DNA of 6,627 nucleotides, taken from positions 1 to 6,627 of the forward strand of contig QNFJ01000124.1 of NCBI GenBank assembly GCA_003646305.1, given 5' to 3'. Source of the stretch: Gammaproteobacteria bacterium (GTDB lineage: Bacteria > Pseudomonadota > Gammaproteobacteria > Methylococcales > UBA2780). Positions 5,517 through 6,627 of the stretch are shown in pieces (within the stretch, counting starts at the first letter, position 1; each line of letters starts with the position of its first letter). The translations under genes were made by a program, and so were the position numbers. Under the pieces are notes generated by a model. The model searched no databases and had not been told where the DNA came from. It saw only the letters and a list, made by a program, of their open reading frames with translations.

Positions 5517-6627
5517 CTAAATACGTTCAATAATTGTTGCAGTCGCCATTCCTAGACCAATACACATAGTCTGTAGGGCAAACTGTCCATCGGTCGCTTC
5601 AAGCCCTGCAACCATTTTAGCGATTAAACCGGCACCCGTTCCACCTAATGGATGGCCATGAGCGATTGCACCACCCCAAGGATTAACTTTTTCTGGCGCT
5701 GGATTGATTTCCTTCATCCAGGCGATACCAACGGTTGCGAATGCCTCATTAATCTCGAACCAGTCGATATCTTCAACGGTTAGACCGGCTTTTTTCAGCG
5801 CCATTCTGGTCGCAGCAATCGGGCCATCGAGCTGTAAAACAGGATCACTTCCTACAACAACACGTGCACGGAAACGCGCTCTTGGCTTGAAACCATCGGC
5901 TATTGCAATTTCTCTATTGGCAATTAGAACCGCTGCCGCACCATCAGAAAGCTGACTCGCATTTCCAGCGGTAACAACACCATCACCATTTGGGCGAAAA
6001 ATAGTTTTAAGTGATCCCAGTTTTGCAGGATCGATAACCGCACGAATCCCTTCATCGGCTTCTAATGTGATTGCATTACCTTCAGCATCAATACCGACCG
6101 TTGGTACGATCTCTTTATTTAACCCCGCCTCTTTTGCTTTTTGTGCTTTAGCATGGCTTTCTAATGCAAAGTTATCAGCATCTTCACGGCTAATTCCCCA
6201 TTTTTCTGCCATCAGCTCTGCACTCACACCTTGATGAACTAACGGGTATTTACCTAGCAGCTCTTCACCCATTGGGTCAAAGCCTGTGTAAGGACCACCG
6301 ACGGTCATATCGGTCAGCATTGCAACGCGTGTCATACTTTCAACACCACAACCAATCACATAATCTGCATCGCCTGCATCGACCGCTTGCGATGCAAAAT
6401 GCACCGCCTGCTGACCGGAGCCGCAGAACCGGTTCAACGTAACACCCGGCACTTTAATCGGGAAATCAGCCAACAACAGTGATTGACGTGCAATATCTGC
6501 AGCCTGCTCGCCAATTTGAGTGACACCACCCGCGATAACATCATCAACTCGGCCTTTATCAAGACCAGATCTATCCATCACGCCCTCAAGTGCCAATGCT
6601 AATAGCTTGTTTGATGGTATTTCTCTA
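5517..6627 (-). CDS. Acetyl-CoA acetyltransferase (thiolase), FadAx-like, 5' end outside window
   Basis: Thiolase that would cleave a 3-ketoacyl-CoA with CoA, or condense in reverse. The frame stays open to the right edge, so the true start lies outside; about 30 residues are probably missing, judged from the usual family length of about 390-400. A TTG at 6596 is in frame but is internal: coding continues upstream as REIPSNKLLA, matching the normal thiolase N-terminal region. The nucleophilic Cys is in NRFCGSGQQA (codon at 6423-6425). The other signatures are NEAFA, GGAIAHGHPLGGTGAG with the catalytic His in GHP, and CIGLG near the C-terminus with the second Cys. The NPWGGAIAHGHPLGGTG form is typical of the acetyl-CoA acetyltransferase subgroup found with HSD10-type dehydrogenases. 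It is the most upstream visible gene of the minus operon, 65 bp before the dehydrogenase gene, and gives the last step of the cycle. Confidence 0.93.
   Translation of the reverse strand, partial: REIPSNKLLALALEGVMDRSGLDKGRVDDVIAGGVTQIGEQAADIARQSLLLADFPIKVPGVTLNRFCGSGQQAVHFASQAVDAGDADYVIGCGVESMTRVAMLTDMTVGGPYTGFDPMGEELLGKYPLVHQGVSAELMAEKWGISREDADNFALESHAKAQKAKEAGLNKEIVPTVGIDAEGNAITLEADEGIRAVIDPAKLGSLKTIFRPNGDGVVTAGNASQLSDGAAAVLIANREIAIADGFKPRARFRARVVVGSDPVLQLDGPIAATRMALKKAGLTVEDIDWFEINEAFATVGIAWMKEINPAPEKVNPWGGAIAHGHPLGGTGAGLIAKMVAGLEATDGQFALQTMCIGLGMATATIIERI

Noticed and set aside
6594..6596. TTG as the start codon of the thiolase
   Set aside because: The frame continues upstream to the window edge with thiolase-like residues, so the TTG is an internal Leu codon and the true start lies outside.

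Overview
The window holds a catabolic acyl-CoA (beta-oxidation type) locus from a proteobacterium. Coding density, short Shine-Dalgarno-led spacers and moderate GC content (judged by eye, not counted) suggest a gammaproteobacterium. The gene set resembles the alternative short-chain or branched-chain beta-oxidation clusters of Pseudomonas and its relatives (the fadAx/fadB1x/fadB2x group, and to a lesser degree the acyclic terpene atu group). I cannot name the species from the sequence.

Layout. Positions 1-286 are an AT-rich upstream region with a perfect 14-bp palindrome at 241-254, a plausible TetR-type operator at the promoter of the plus-strand genes. Two plus-strand genes follow, 4 bp apart: an acyl-CoA dehydrogenase (326-1462) and a protein with the three-domain architecture of the alpha subunit of an NDP-forming acyl-CoA synthetase (1467-2819). 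A convergent spacer (2820-3000) carries a C/G-rich nested inverted repeat. Four minus-strand genes then fill the window, read from right to left: a thiolase cut by the right edge (5517-6627), a 3-hydroxyacyl-CoA dehydrogenase of the SDR/HSD10 type (4681-5451), an enoyl-CoA hydratase (3907-4671) and an SDR related to peroxisomal trans-2-enoyl-CoA reductase (3001-3873).

How the genes fit together. The dehydrogenase would form the 2-enoyl-CoA, the hydratase the 3-hydroxyacyl-CoA, the HSD10-type enzyme the 3-ketoacyl-CoA, and the thiolase would cleave it. All four steps of a beta-oxidation turn are therefore present, encoded by separate monofunctional proteins rather than by a FadB-type fusion. 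The second SDR probably handles an unsaturated acyl-CoA, consuming NADPH. The CoA-ligase-like protein would activate the acid, but its ATP-grasp (beta) half is absent from the window. The actual substrate cannot be read from the sequence.

I see no CRISPR array, tRNA, rRNA, insertion sequence, phage or defence gene. This is mostly a recognisable metabolic region. The points most worth a second look are the orphan synthetase alpha subunit, the non-canonical active site of the last SDR, and the operator-like palindrome.
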